DNA of 64,000 bases, taken from contig OY992833.1 in NCBI GenBank assembly GCA_963921425.1, positions 3,350,501-3,414,500 of the forward strand. Direction: 5' to 3'. The stretch comes from Dryas octopetala (taxonomy: Eukaryota > Streptophyta > Magnoliopsida > Rosales > Rosaceae). Position numbers and translations under genes: made by a program. This document shows positions 1 to 12,446 of this stretch, piece by piece (position 1 is the first letter of the stretch; every line of letters starts with the position of its first letter). Under the pieces are notes generated by a model that was given only the letters and a program-made list of their open reading frames with translations, was not told where the DNA came from and did no database searches.

Positions 1-439
1 AAGCCCAAGGCCCGAAGCCCACCCGAAGCCCGCCCGGCCCATTAGGCTCGAAGTCTGATTTGGACCGAAATTTGGGCCAGCCCAGCTCGGCCCGAAAGTC
101 TCTTGGGTTGGGCTAGGGCTTGGGCTTGGGCAATCCCCTTGAAGCCCATGGGCCGCCCGAAGCCCGGCCCGTTTAGGCTCACCCAAAGCCCAATTTGGGA
201 ATCATAACATATTTAATAGGTTTTTCGTTTGTTTACCCTAATAAATTATTAATATGCTTATTAAGTTATTATATAATACTATAATGTTAGTAAATAATAA
301 TAGTGTAAACTATGTAATACCATAAATAATAAAGTATTAAACTTTTAAAATTATATACAACATTACAAGTATAATAAAACATAAATGTATATGTGTATAT
401 ACAACTTTTATAATACAACTATAATTAAAGTTATTAAAC

Positions 440-1020
440 CACGATCGTCAATTCATTAATTCAACGATTTGAACCGTTCATTGTCTATTTTCATAGTCAA
501 AGATCATCCTTACAAACAATCGGCTAAATCGGAATTCATCTACCCATTCGATTATCATTAGAAAAACCACGATCCTTCATTAATTCGACCACCGTTACGT
601 CACTTTTACATCTCCGATTAAGCTAATTTTTTGCAAGAATTTTCTTTGAGTGGGGAACTAAAACTTGAACGGTTTGGATCGTTGAAAACACGATCGATAT
701 GTGAGCTTCTACATATAAATACACTTAAAGAGTAATTCTAATAACTTTTCCGTTGAAACCTTGTTGTTTCCATAATTATGAACACCACAACGTGATTTCA
801 ACAATCTGACCTGTTCATTTTCTATGTTCATAGTCAAAGGTCATCCATACAAAAAATCAGCTAAATCGAAATTCATCTACCCATTCAATCATCATTAGAA
901 AAACCACGATTGTTCATTAAATCGACCACCATTATGTCACTTTTACATCTCCGATTGAGCTAATTTTTTGCACGAATTATCTTTGAGTGTGGAACTAAAA
1001 TTTGAACGGTTTGGATTTTT
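440..1020. repeat. 337-bp direct duplication inside the inverted-repeat element
   Basis: The block at about 470-685 recurs at about 807-1022 with an exact offset of 337 bases at two checked anchors (TAGTCAAAG at 494 and 831; CACTTTTACATCTCCGATT at 601 and 938). The copies differ at scattered positions, so the duplication is not recent. Confidence 0.85.
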
Positions 1021-1261
1021 GACAACAAAATTGCATCGTTTATTTATAAAAATATGTAATAAAATATATAATAAAACATATGTACATTTATGTTTTATTA
1101 TAGTTGTAATGTTGTATATAATTTTAAAAGTTTATTATTTATGGTATTACACTATTACTAACATAATAGTATTATATAATAACTTAATAAGTATATTAAT
1201 AATTTATTGAAGTAAACAAACGAAAGAGCTATTAAATATGTTATGATTCACAAACTTAATA

Positions 1262-1357
1262 AATGAACTAGTCAGCTCAGTTGGTTGAGAGTTGAAGCTT
1301 GCTACATAAGGTCTCATGTTCAAATCACAACATAGCCAAAATCCTATATTTTTTTTG
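1262..1357 (+). other. tRNA-like fragment, possible SINE remnant
   Basis: The stretch has an A-box-like segment (CAGCTCAGTTGGTTGAGAG) and, about 40 bases later, a degenerate B box (TGTTCAAATCA), followed by a T-run. This matches the head of a tRNA-derived SINE or a decayed tRNA. The cloverleaf stems do not pair well, so it is not called as a tRNA gene. Confidence 0.35.
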
Positions 1358-1689
1358 AAGATATATATATGTGTCTAAATAGGCTTTGGGCCCATTTTGG
1401 GCTGCCCGTTCGGGCCTAGCCCGGACCGACCCTCCAAGCCCGCAAGCCAAAGCTCGATGGGCGGGCCTTCGGCTTGTGTATTAAAGCCCAATCCTGGCCC
1501 GGCCTGGCCCGAAAGTCCTATTGGGCTTCTATAATTCAAGCTCGAGCCCGGCCCGAACCCGAAAAATTTGGGCCGAGCTAGCCCGGCCCATTGCTGGCCC
1601 CTAAATTTAAGTACCAAATTTTAATGTTTTTTCATTTTAACTACTAAAACGTTTATGTCATTTCATTTTAGATACAAAATTTCAGTTTA

Positions 1690-2515
1690 ATAAATCACAT
1701 ATTAGCACACATATTGCATTTTTTTTTGACAAAGATTCCATATAATCAAATTTGTAGTTTAAGGTTCCCCAGATCCCCCTACCTTGAATACGAACTTATT
1801 CCGCTGCTAGAAATAGCCTCGTGTTTCTGGGTCGTTCTCCCAACCTAATCCCGTACAAGAAACCACAATTAATTACAGAATAAAAATTACTCACTCTGTA
1901 ATTCTAGTGTGTGTAGTAGTGAAAACACTAAGTTAAGGGTCTTAGATGGCAAAATGCCACTATTGGATTTAGAATAAAAAATGCAGTTGGGAGGGACTTT
2001 CCCCGGCGATCAGAGTTACCGCACATGCTGGTAGTGCGAGTGGCGGTGTCTGGCAGCTACTGTTCATCTCCAACCTCCAGCTGCCCCATTTTCAAAATTT
2101 CCAGCTTTTTTTCTAAACTTTGACCCTATCAAATCACCACCAAATTGAACAAACTTATACTCGTTTTTAAGCTCGGAAAGTCCTTTTTACAACTATACAA
2201 AGAACACTCAAAATGAAGCTCCAGACAACTCAAGATATATGGCCTCAAAGGAGGCTTCCCGAAACTGTCCAAAAATTGCATAAATTTTCAGATTTTCCTA
2301 AAATTCAACCAACTTCATTTCTCTTTAAGGCTAAAAAATGATAAATTATAACTTATACTTCAATTAAAATCGAAGAAAACACAATCAAATGGATTTAAAA
2401 ATCAAAAACTCAAAACTGAAAATTACTCATTACACCCAACCCGAAAACTCCTTCACTTCTCCTTCAACCTCTATGGATTTTGTGCTCCAATAAACACCTC
2501 TAAACCAAAGAATTA
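1690..2515 (+). repeat. LTR fragment, same family as the solo LTR at 8510-10556
   Basis: This block aligns by eye with about 9205-10080 of the solo LTR, in the same orientation. Shared stretches include TAGAAATAGCCTCGTGTTT, the GAATTCTAGTGTGTGTAGT-like segment and the ACCTGAAACTGTCC-like segment. It lacks the LTR start and end. It appears bounded on the left by the inverted-repeat element and on the right by the dispersed repeat starting near 2515. Confidence 0.75.
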
Positions 2516-3150
2516 AATTTCGGTGGAAATTTTGAAAATTTTTAAATTTCGACAAAAATTAGATGGAAACGACGAAAATTGTTAATGAAACTTTACCATA
2601 TGTTTATTTAACATATTATCTACTAAATTGATAAAAAACATTGAAGAAACCAAATTACATAGTAGGTTTCATGTGATATAAGGTGAATAAAATGCACGCT
2701 AGAGCAAATACTGTTAAATAAAATTAGTATAATGAATAAACAAAATTAGTATATTATTTATACTTTATAATTTAATTATACACTAAAATCTAAACTCTAA
2801 TACTCTATATACTCTATATACCCTAATACTCTTTATACTTTATAATATATACGTTAAACCTTATATTCTCTATATGCTTTAAGATATTAGGTTTTAGGCC
2901 CTGTAGGATATTTTTAATAATTTTTTTTATATAGAAATGTATTAGAGTTTAGGGTTTAAAATAACTAAACGAAATCTCAAACCTTTTTTTTTTCTTTCCA
3001 ATTGCCTAAAAGTCCCAAACCCCCCCCCCCCTTTTTTTTTTTTTTTTTCCTTCCTTACTTTTTTTCCCCATGCCTCTCTCTTCAGTCTTTTTTTTGTCTT
3101 TCCTTCATTTTTCCCGTGCCTATCACCCAGCCAAGCTTTGTCTTCACTGA
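2515..3150. repeat. Dispersed AT-rich repeat plus low-complexity C/T tract
   Basis: From about 2515 to 2960 the sequence closely matches 63530-63990 in the same orientation; shared anchor GAAACTTTACCATAT at 2587 and 63641. It is followed by a poly-C/poly-T tract (about 3019-3050) and pyrimidine-rich sequence to 3150. No coding potential is seen. The repeat class is not recognised. Confidence 0.7.
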
Positions 3151-3151
3151 G

Positions 3152-4158
3152 TGTAACAACCCAAATTTTGGCTTATGCTAATTTTGTTACTTAAATTTTT
3201 CAAACTTATTTTAAGGTTTCTTTAAAGGAATTAGAAATTTCCTTAAGTTTATTTTAACTAACATAGACCTTTGGTTGTGCTTCTAGAGCTTAGTTGTGTG
3301 GAAATGAATTTTAGAAAAGGAAAATTCAAGAATTTGACGATTATTTTTTTTTTTCATAATTAAATTATGAGAGTAGGATTTTTCATAATTTTTTCTGAAA
3401 GCAATTTGACTATTTTGAGGTCATAGGAAATTAGTGCTCATCAATACGAGTCTGTAGAATTGTTCGGTGAATTATTTGGAGTCTCGAGCTATTTTTGGTG
3501 AATTTATGAAGTTGGAGAAAATAGAAAATATGAAAATTTCAATAAATTTCGATTAAATTTTGGTAAATTTCGCCGAAATCTTCACAAAAAATTGTTAAAT
3601 ATGTGTTTCAATTTCGAAACCCCAAAAAAATGAAATTTAATACCTTGCTCTAAACCTCCATTTAACCTCACCACAACAGAAATTAAAACTAACTTTAAAA
3701 TTCTAGTAAAAACAATGCATCCAAGGAAACTGAAAATTACCTTCTCTTCCTTTCCTTGCTTTCTCTTTCTCCTTCTCTCTCTATCCTTCTCCATTACTCT
3801 TTTCTCTCTCTCTTCTCCTCTTTCTCTCGGTTTCCTTTTCTTTCTCTGGTTCCTCTACTCTTCTCTTCTTCTTTCTCTCTCGGGTTGGCTGGGGTTTTGT
3901 TTTTGATGTTCTAACCTTTGTTTTAAAACCCCAGCCTTATAAATTCAGTCTTGTAACTTCACAAACACACACACACCTCACTTCCCCCAATTAGAAACCT
4001 TTCCTCCTATTGGAGGAAAGTTAAGTTATACAATTTTTTTTTTAACAAAATATATATATATAACAATAGAAATATAAATATAAAAATAATATAATTAATA
4101 TAATTAAAACTAATTTAACCAAAACAATAATTAATAAAAAAAAAACTGAGTTATCACA
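3152..4158 (+). mobile_element. LTR-like block, probably a solo LTR
   Basis: It starts TGTAACAACCC and ends near TTATCACA, resembling the start (TGTCACGCCCC) and end (TTATTACACA) of the solo LTR at 8510. It contains a module shared with two other LTRs in the window (see 3416-3525). Flanking bases CTGAG and GTATA do not match, so no TSD supports the ends. The 63- and 70-residue frames in its CT-rich part are low-complexity and not genes. Confidence 0.6.
3416..3525 (+). repeat. LTR module shared with 33090-33180 and 33765-33870
   Basis: About 100 bases, including an AATTAGT/ATACGAGTC(T/C)GTAG core, then AGTCTCGAGCTATTTTT and GAAGTTGG, recur in three LTRs that otherwise differ. The module lies in the 5' part of each LTR. 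Confidence 0.7.
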
Positions 4159-4364
4159 GTATAAGTTGCATTGAAAGTTGTGTGTTGATTGTAGGTTGTT
4201 GCATGAGATATTTATTCATGCTTGGTGCCTCTTTATATAATGATCATCTCTCTATCTTCTAGGAACTCATTTTCCTTCTTTGATTTGGCCTCCTATTGAT
4301 TTTCCTTCATACCCACTCCTTCTTCTTTTCTAATTTAGAATTCCTAATAGACCAAGGAGAACTC

Positions 4365-4493
4365 GGCAAGATTGATTTGGATTCTTCTAGATTCTTGCAA
4401 CTTTCGGCCTTGGGCTTGCCCATGTGCTGCGAACTTCAACCAAAATTGGGATTGGTCATGGATCCGGTCCAAAACCAAAATAGAGTGTAAACA
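4365..4493 (-). repeat. Left (3') LTR of the gypsy element, right part
   Basis: 4370-4493 matches 21707-21829 in the same orientation, through GATTTGGATTCTTCTAGATT and ending GAGTGTAAACA. On the minus strand the LTR therefore starts TGTTTACACTC. It is preceded there by a G-rich purine tract (complement of TCCCCCCATTTCC at 4498-4510), as expected for a polypurine tract. Sequence left of 4365 (4159-4364) is not clearly alignable to the right LTR. Confidence 0.75.
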
Positions 4494-4947
4494 TATGTCC
4501 CCCCATTTCCTGGAGCATCGACCATCTTAGCCGAGTGGTTGAAGAAATGTGAAATGCCTTTACAATATATGCTTCTCTGACCAAACATACCTCTTTACTT
4601 CTTCTCAAAACTTTTGTTAACTTCGGCGCAACGCCGAATTTCCAACACCTAGAAATTAAAATTGCATTTGCTTCCTTCGCCGTGATCATCATAATATCAA
4701 CTCAAAGGGCAAGATTCTCTCCAACGGCACAATATCTCAATATTTAATGCTTTAGATCACGTGAGTGTACAAACGACACAGGCTTTGTGATTTCCAAGGT
4801 AAGTGTCAATCATGAGGTACACTCAGCCCCCAAACTTGCCTTGAAAACCGTGCTTCAATCATATTATGCAATTTCAAAAATTGATCAAAACCACAATTTT
4901 GAGTTTCCCACCAACTTCCACGCGCAACTCCTCACCTTCGAAATCCC

Positions 4948-4954
4948 TATAAAA
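4948..4954 (+). promoter_or_regulatory. TATA box of the PMD-like frame
   Basis: TATAAAA lies about 150 bases upstream of the ATG at 5101, in CCCTATAAAAGC context, followed by a CT-rich leader. A G-box hexamer CACGTG sits further upstream at 4758-4763. This looks like a conventional plant promoter lying just inside the gypsy element's left LTR. Confidence 0.55.
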
Positions 4955-5100
4955 GCAACATTTTAGCATCTTCAATCCTTTACGCTTTCAAACTTTCTTT
5001 GAAACTTCAAACTCTCTCTGCTTCCTCTACATAAATCTATTTCCGTGTTCTACACCAGAAATCTCTATTTTCTCTCTCGTTTCTCCTTGTTTCTGCATCA

Positions 5101-8100
5101 ATGGCTTCTTCTACCTCCGCTACTTCTTCTTCATCTGCTTCAACTGCCATCACCGCCACTGAAATCACTATAGCCCTTTCTTTCACCACTGCCACCATTG
5201 TTGAAACCACCGCAACTCCCTTGTTGGTTGGCTCAATTATGATTTTGGAAGACTCCGAAATCCCTACTTGCCAGAATTGACGCGCGTTCAAAATGGTTCG
5301 ACAAAGCCTTAACTAACGCTGTGAGAGTTGTGTCAGTTGAGGGGATAATCAACAGCATCTCCAAACCCTACAACAAAGGTGACACTCGTTGTCTGGGTCC
5401 TGTTTTTACCGTCCAACTTCCTAGAGGAGTAAAGGACATCTTGACCAGACTATGGCCAGATGGCCAGATGATTCTTGATGCCCAGATTGGTCTGGCTGGA
5501 GTGTGCTGAGGCCACAGACTCAGTGGCCGACATTCAAGATTGACTGGAAAAACTGGGTCAAAAGGATAGAGCCCGTCTACGGCGAATCTTAGGAAAAATC
5601 AGGTCTCAAGAAATTGATCAAGATGTGCCTGTAGATCGTGCGTTGCTCTTGGTAGCTTAGTGATTCTGGTCCTTGGCGACCAACAACCTACATTTAAGGT
5701 TTAAGCAAATGTCACCCAATGTTCTTGACATGGCCGCTATTTTCAGCCTTCGCCCCCACGACGATACAATTGACATCAGAGTTAGAGGTTTTGACTACGG
5801 TGTAGAGCTCGCCTATGCCCATGACAAAACTCTCAATTATGAGTCATGGGTGGTAAAAACTTTGGCCAAGATTGATGGCGAGGTAACTGATGGGTAGCTT
5901 GCCGCTTTCTTTTGTTATTGGCTTTGTACGTTTATTTTTTGCACCTAGAGCAATAAAATTACTAATAAATTTTTTCCTTTGGCCAAAGTCCTGGCATTCG
6001 GCCAAGAAATGGCACTTGGCCCATTTGTGCTAGTGTACATGTACCGGTGCCTTCACGGCATAACTACCAATGAGATGACGCCGAAGCATGGCAGACCACT
6101 CTAGATGTTCCAGATGTGGTTACAGGTTTACTTTCCTAAATTGACATCACCAATGCCGGCTGTGATAGATGATGAAGTAATTGGGCGAAAGCATGCATTT
6201 CCAGTTGGGCCAAATCATTTCGCACACCATTATTTTCAATGATTTTATAATCTCTAACGTCGTGTTGATCCTCAATGGCATGCCTGCTTGAAAAGGCGTT
6301 ACCCAACCTTCTTTCTGCCGTACCACAACACACTTGTGCCAGAAAAAGATGACAATTTGGCCGCCAAGCGTATTCTCTGGAGTAGCATTCTTGATAGTTG
6401 TGAACTGCCATATGGCTCAACCGGCAAAGGACAAGGCCAGAAAAGAGGTGTGGATACTATATCTCTCACATGTGCGCACAGTAGTTAGGGTTCGTTCAAG
6501 CCGTGCCCATCCCACTCCCTGAGGTTTTTAATCACTTTAGATCCTTTAGAGGAACTATCAATGTTGACAATGCCTTTGCTAACCCCCAACAAACACTTGA
6601 GGAAAATAGTGGTGATATGGACGTGAAGGCCTACGCTCTTCATCCACTGCGGTGGCCTCAGCATATGAGAGTTGGTGTATTCTTTTTGCTTGACAGTTTG
6701 AGCAAACAATGGATGAGGCTCAAGCTAAGGCTCTGAAGGGCATTCCTGACTTCGTTTTCCGTGTCTCCAAGACTCCGCGCGTTGTGGAAAAACAATCTCG
6801 TTAATCATTATTTCTTGGCCGTACTTTGGTCATTTCATTTTTTTAAAATCTAACTTTTCAGTTTGGCGAAATCAATGGGAAAAGGTAAAGGCTTAATGGC
6901 AGCTCCTCCCAAAATTTCTCTGTTGAAAAAACCTAAAGCCATAACCCAAGCACCACGCGAAAACAAAAAAACAAACGCAAGGCCATGCTTGTTATTATGT
7001 GTAGTCACTCTTCTAACTTTTCCTCCTTTATACTTTTCATTAAGTTGCCTAATCTTAACATTCCTCCTCAAGTGAAAGTGACAATGAGGAGATCCCTCTA
7101 CAACAGCATTGACTTCAGAAAAAACGTGCCACGGTTAAAGGCAAAGCTAACCTTGAGGTAAAATTAACTTCTCCTCCTTATTTTCTATACATTTAGATTT
7201 CAAGTTATAACCTCTTTGAACAGGTTGTTGACAAGGCTTCCGATTAGCCTCAAGAAAACTCGGCCAAAATTGCTTCAGTTATGGAGACTAATCCAATTGT
7301 AAGTACCCCAACACATCGAAAAATTTCAATTTCGACTATAAACTTATATGTGCTAACATGCATAACCATTTAAGGAGAGAAACCAATTGAAGCCTTCAGC
7401 GATATTCCGCCGCGCACTGAGCCCTTGGCAGAAGTATTTATCACTATTTCATTTGCTTTCTTTTTACTACACTTCAAATTTCTTTCAAACTTTTCTAAAC
7501 TTCATGATTGATGCAAGCCAATCCTACTAGTCACACCACCCATCTTCCGCTTCTAGTCATACATATGTTGAGGGTTTAGAGCCTCTTGGCCAAACTTTGG
7601 TCGTACAATCAACAACTCCCAATCTTCCTCCACCAGTAAGTCTTTCCTATGCTTAATGAGTTTCAACCTTTATTTTGCAGAACCTAAAACTAATATTCAT
7701 TTTATTTGCTGAGAACACTTCCACCAACACTTCCACTTAGCAGGAAGTAATACAAGAAAAAACATCGGCAATTGAGCCAGCGCAAGTTCTCCAACCAAAC
7801 CCAGTGCAACCTTCACCAGTTGTAAGTTTCATCCTTGTCTTTTTCTTTCTTTAAAACTAACTCGAAACCACCTTTGAGTAAATGACCTTTCTCATATAGG
7901 TGAACGAAGAACCTATTCAACCGTAGGAAACTTGCAGTGAACTGAAAATTAATACGGCAAAGAAGACTACGATGGGTGCCTCTTCATCAGCTACCGAGAC
8001 CATTACTCTTAATGACTCTTCTGTAAGGTTCTCTCTTTTATTTCACCGCACTTGTTGTTAAGTCCAAACCCCATCACTCATTTTCATACCCATTCTTAGA

Positions 8101-10186
8101 CTCATACCACCTTTGAGCTAACCCCAAGAAATGGTTTGAAAGATTAAACATGAATGCACGGTGCCTGCTATTTCTTCATCTTCTGATTCCAATGTGTTTA
8201 GTAACTTCCCAGATACCCACGCCTGGTGAGCATCGCCGAGATTTGGGAATGGTTATAGGGGTGTATTGAGTCTGGCACCACTTAGATCATTTAGGCCTGG
8301 ACCTTTTCGACCAAAGGCCATGCCCTTAGAATAGGTCTTTTTTTAAGTTTGGTAAACAATTAGAAATATTCTCACATTCTCCATGTATTAACTTGATATT
8401 ATTTTTTGTGAATGTAGCTCACGTCGGAGATAGAGGTTGAAATGACCGAGTTTCTGGAAACCTTTGCCTCACCTCCTACCAAGCTTCAGTCGCCACCTAA
8501 GACCACAGCTGTCACGCCCCCAATTCGTGGCTAACAACTAATCACAGATTAATGTGTGAATTACACTCTAATTATAGAATTAACTTCTATAACCATAATG
8601 TGATGGAGGAAAATAAAATAAAAGGAAATAAACTGCTTAATTTAATTATACAACAAAACCTTATTCAAAATTAGTTTACTTTACACAACTTATCTCCGTA
8701 ACTTAGATTATACAGAACTTTCAAAATAAAACTAAACTAAACTTCAAAGTCTGTTCACACTTATTTATACAAACTTCTTTCTGCTTCCTCTTATAAGGGT
8801 TTTGATATTCAGTGGTTGAACCTGCAAAGTCTAAGAGTGGGTGAGCTTTAACCAATGACTTACTAGGGACATTCAACCTTATCATGCAAAATTAATTATA
8901 CTTAATTCATGAATGTTATGATGCACTTTCTTGATTTAAACCCTTGAAAAGTAAATTGCAATTCATCTTAACTTCGGTCGCAACCGAAGGTCTTAATACG
9001 TGTTGGGAAAATATAGTTTTATTAGTCGCAATTGAAGGAGCGTCTCGCCCCACACACTTAGGAATTTAAATTTAACACCCAATCCCTTCTCACCAATATA
9101 ATTTCAATTCTCAATAAATTATGTTTCACCTTCAAATAAATGCACAAATAATAATATATAATAAGAAACTAATTTCTATCATACTCATGTAATTCAAACA
9201 ATTCATATAAATCACGTATTAGCACATATATCGCGTTTTTCAACAAAGATTCAATAAAACCAAGTTTGCAGTCAAAGGTTCCCTAGATGCCTCTATCTCG
9301 AATACAAGTTTAGTCCACTACTAGAAATAGCCTCGTGTTTTCGGTTCGTTCTCCGAACCTAATCCCATACAAGAAAACTACAATTAATTACGGAATAAAA
9401 ATCGTTTACTCTCTAATTCTAGTGTGTGTAGTGAAAATACTAAGTTAGGTGTCTCGAATCACAAAACGGAGGCCACCATCGGACTTGGAATTGAAAACGC
9501 AGTGGGGAGTGACTTTCCCTGGCAACCAGAGCCACCGCACGCGTCCGTGGTGCGAGTAGGGTGACCGGCTAGCACTACTCATCATCTTCTTCCTTTGGCT
9601 CCTTATTTTATTTATTTATTTATTTTAGAATTTCCTTATTTTTTTCTCAACTTGCCCTAACGTTTGACCTATCAAAACTCTACCAAATCGAGCAAACGTA
9701 TACTCATTTTAAAGCTCTACATCACCTCTTTACAACCATACAATGATCTCTTAAATTGGATGGTTAAAACTCTAGATAATTAGTCTCAAAGGTAGGTACC
9801 TGAAACTGTCCAAAATTTGTAGATTTCTCAAAATTCATCCAACTTCAATTCTCTTCGATTCTCATTATCCAAATATGTTCCTAAGGCTAAGGAATGATGA
9901 ATTATAACTTATACTTCAATTAAAATAAAAGAAACACAACCAAATCAAATGAAATTCAAAAACCCAAAAACTGAAATTTACTCTCTACACCCCAACCCGA
10001 AACCTCCTTCACTCCTACTTCAATTCTTAGGTTCTTAGGGTCACAAACATTTCTCTAATTACCAAGTAAACCTCACCAAAACCAGAGATCACAACTCAAA
10101 TTGAAATCTAAGAAAAATAGAGATTTCATGGAAATTGGATTTTACCTTATTCTTCCTCTGCTTTCTTTCTCTTTCTCCTCTCTTTT

Positions 10187-10236
<50 letters not shown>

Positions 10237-10890
10237 TTTCCTTTTGATTTGGTCTAATACCAACAACTACTCCTTTTTGTTTAAACCTAACCTTATAACA
10301 TCAATACAACATTACACACCACCGCCTAAGACACACACACCTCACCTCCACCACACTTTTAACCAATTAAAAGTTTTTCCTCCAAAAGAGGAAAAATACC
10401 AAAACTAATACAATGAAGTATAGAAGTTGCTGGGTTTCTTAAAAAAATCAGCCATTTTTTTAAAAATAATTATATATACATAAATATAAATATAAAATAA
10501 ATATAATTATAACCAATTAAGCAAAACTACTAACTAATTAAAATCGTGTTATTACACAGGCCGTATTATCAACTATCGAGACTTTAAAGTCCCTGGTGAT
10601 CCTAGATGCCGTGGCCGTGCTAGAAGAAGAGAATTTGGTTAAACTTTCTTTCACCGTCACGGTTCTTCTCGAAGCCAACTTCTTTAAGGATTCTGGAGTT
10701 GACATGGTTCAGAGCAAACTTGCCTCAGCCGAGGTCGACCTTTAGATCGTCTGCAGAATGACACATAAGATAGCAATTGGTGAGGAAGTGATCCAACGAT
10801 TTGATACTTTGGCAGAAACCCTTCGGCCACAAACAGAAGAATGCAAAACATTATGTGGTAGTATGTCCACCATTTCATCGGCCTCATAAT
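5101..10890 (+). pseudogene. Plant-mobile-domain (PMD)-like frame, antisense in the gypsy element, broken
   Basis: The ATG at 5101 opens a Ser/Thr-rich N-terminus that stops at 5278. Downstream, in shifting frames, are PMD-type segments: WKNWVKRIEPVYG near 5543, VDRALLLVA then FWSLATNNLHLRFKQMSPNVL at 5632-5730, MAAIFSLRPHDDTIDI, then LAFGQEMALGPFVLVYMYRC near 5990-6050 and MWLQVYFPKL near 6115. Stops and frameshifts interrupt all of it. From 6860 to 8500 short basic or polar exon-like pieces alternate with GTAAGT-type donors and CAG acceptors. The tail resumes after the solo LTR at 10560-10890. PMD proteins are plant nuclear proteins, and PMD frames are known as extra ORFs in some gypsy elements. 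No intact product is possible here. Confidence 0.65.
8510..10556 (+). mobile_element. Solo LTR, 2.05 kb, inserted in the PMD-like frame
   Basis: It starts TGTCACGCCCC and ends TTATTACA. Sequence resembling the PMD-like frame stops at the left edge and resumes at the right edge. The left flank ends ACCACAGC and the right flank begins CAGGCCG, which fits a 5-bp TSD CAGGC with one G lost on the left. There is no internal coding region, so it is an LTR left by recombination. A (CT)n tract lies at about 10191-10233. The same family occurs at 1690-2515, and a segment of it is found in the fold-back element at 60900-61505. Confidence 0.75.
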
Positions 10891-11196
10891 TGTCTTCTCT
10901 TGGCATGTGATTGAAAGAAATATCGGTAAAGTTCTTTACTATTTACACAATCATGGCCCAATAAAGGCTTAAAATTGGATCAAGGCATCGGTAATGTCCA
11001 ATTAATTGATTTATAACTAGCAGCTTGTCGCCGTACAAGACAACATGCTTTGCCCCAAGCTCTCTCAGAATTTCCAACCCAATTAGCAAGGCTTCATAGT
11101 ATGCTTGATTGTTGGTACAAGCAAAATCTAGTTAGAAAGTAAATTAGTATCTCATCCCTTGAGGTGACATGATAATTACTCCAACTCCCGCCAAAC
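10860..11196 (-). pseudogene. Ty3/gypsy RNase H fragment
   Basis: Minus-strand translation gives GVGVIIMSPQG, then FACTNNQAYYEALLIGLEIL, ELGAKHVVLYGDKLLVINQL and, nearer 10880, FNHMPREDNYEADEM. These are the ordered motifs of the archaeal-type RNase H of plant gypsy pol, with in-frame stops after GMRY and near LTF. Its upstream half (WELWFDGYV) lies at about 13330-13350, across the insertion at 11197-13315. At its 3' end it meets the tail of the plus-strand PMD-like frame. Confidence 0.8.
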
Positions 11197-12031
11197 TGTT
11201 TTAAAATTTTATTTACTCGCAAATATACGAGTCTAGTAGTATACTAACGAGGTTGAACCTCAAGGAATGATGCAAAACGATACACTAAGCTTAAACTTAA
11301 GTTAATTTAAAACTAACCTAGTTTGAAAATTTTGTTGGTTTGTGAGGCAACTTAAAATAAAATCCAACTAAAGTAAAAATCAAATAACGTAGATGAAAAA
11401 AGAATAAAGTAAATAAAGGTGCAAAAATTTAAATATTAAATCTATAAAGGAAAATAACAACTTTTTTGTTTTAAAAGCTAAATAATGGTATAACAACCAA
11501 GGTTAGGGTACATTCCACACCACTTATGAACATATTAAGTGAGATTTTTCGTAATTTTCCAAAAAGGAGGGCACCCAAGAGTCACTTCATGCCCTCTTAC
11601 AAAAAAAAAAAAAAAATGAATTGAGCACAAAAATTGAAGATTTATATTGTAGATCTTGATTTTGCTTAGAAAATACAAACTTTAAGCAACTTAAGTGAAC
11701 AAAAAACTAAGGAACAACTAGAGTTCAAAAAAGTTTGTGCTTCAAAAGATTAACCATAAAGCTAAAATGTGAAAATATGATCTAACTACCCATAACATAT
11801 GACATTATGAGTGAAAGATGATCTATTTCTCATTTTAATATCAAAATCTAGAGCTTGTAAGATCTAAACAAGGGGAAAATTAACATAAAAATCTCACTTA
11901 ATAATATTCATGGTGGTGCTTCCCCCTTACCAAGGTAAGAGGGTTTAGTGATCACCCATGAGCTTATATCTTAAATAAAAATAAATAAATAAGCATGTAA
12001 TTTAAAGAACAAGAAAATAAATATTACTACT

Positions 12032-12185
12032 AACCATAAAGTAAGAACTACATAAAATAAAAGGCATAAAGTAAATAAAAGATTAGCATAATAGAGAAGA
12101 GAGACATACATTATAGTTAACCATAAAGTAAAGAACTACATAAAATAAAAGAATAAAGTAAATAAAAGATTAGGAGAAGAGAGAA
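12032..12185. repeat. Tandem duplication, 87-bp period
   Basis: AACCATAAAGTAA starts at 12032 and again at 12119, followed both times by GAACTACATAAAATAAAA and GTAAATAAAAGATTAG. Confidence 0.8.
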
Positions 12186-12446
12186 TAGACACAGAAATTA
12201 AAGTTTCATTAATTAAAACTGCAAGAAAATTACATTCATATTCTCTCTCAAACATCATAGCTAAAGGGTTTGAGAGAGAAATCCTAGGAGAATATTAGAA
12301 ATAAGCAGAAAATTAAAATGTAGACAAAAAGATTGTGAAGGAGGGGCTAAATTAAGGCTCCTTTAAATACGCAAAGTCTAGGTCATGTGATGAGGAAATG
12401 ATCAAAACAAAAGCTGGTGGCAGCTATGAGAAAAGTCTAGATTCGC

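Larger units (their letters stand above)
1..1603. mobile_element. Large inverted-repeat DNA element, left end cut by window
   Basis: The outer segments are GC-rich and built on AGCCCGGCCC-type motifs. Roughly 1-200 and 1380-1603 are inverted copies of each other, and the AT-rich segments 205-400 and 1040-1240 are also inverted copies. The right end reads GGCCCCTA at 1596-1603. Between the arms lies a 337-bp direct duplication. The left terminus is outside the window, so no TSD can be tested. A non-autonomous hAT- or Mutator-type element is likely. The 80-aa frames here are not believable genes. Confidence 0.7.

Noticed and set aside
1262..1340. Functional tRNA gene
   Set aside because: Boxes are degenerate and the acceptor and anticodon stems do not pair convincingly.
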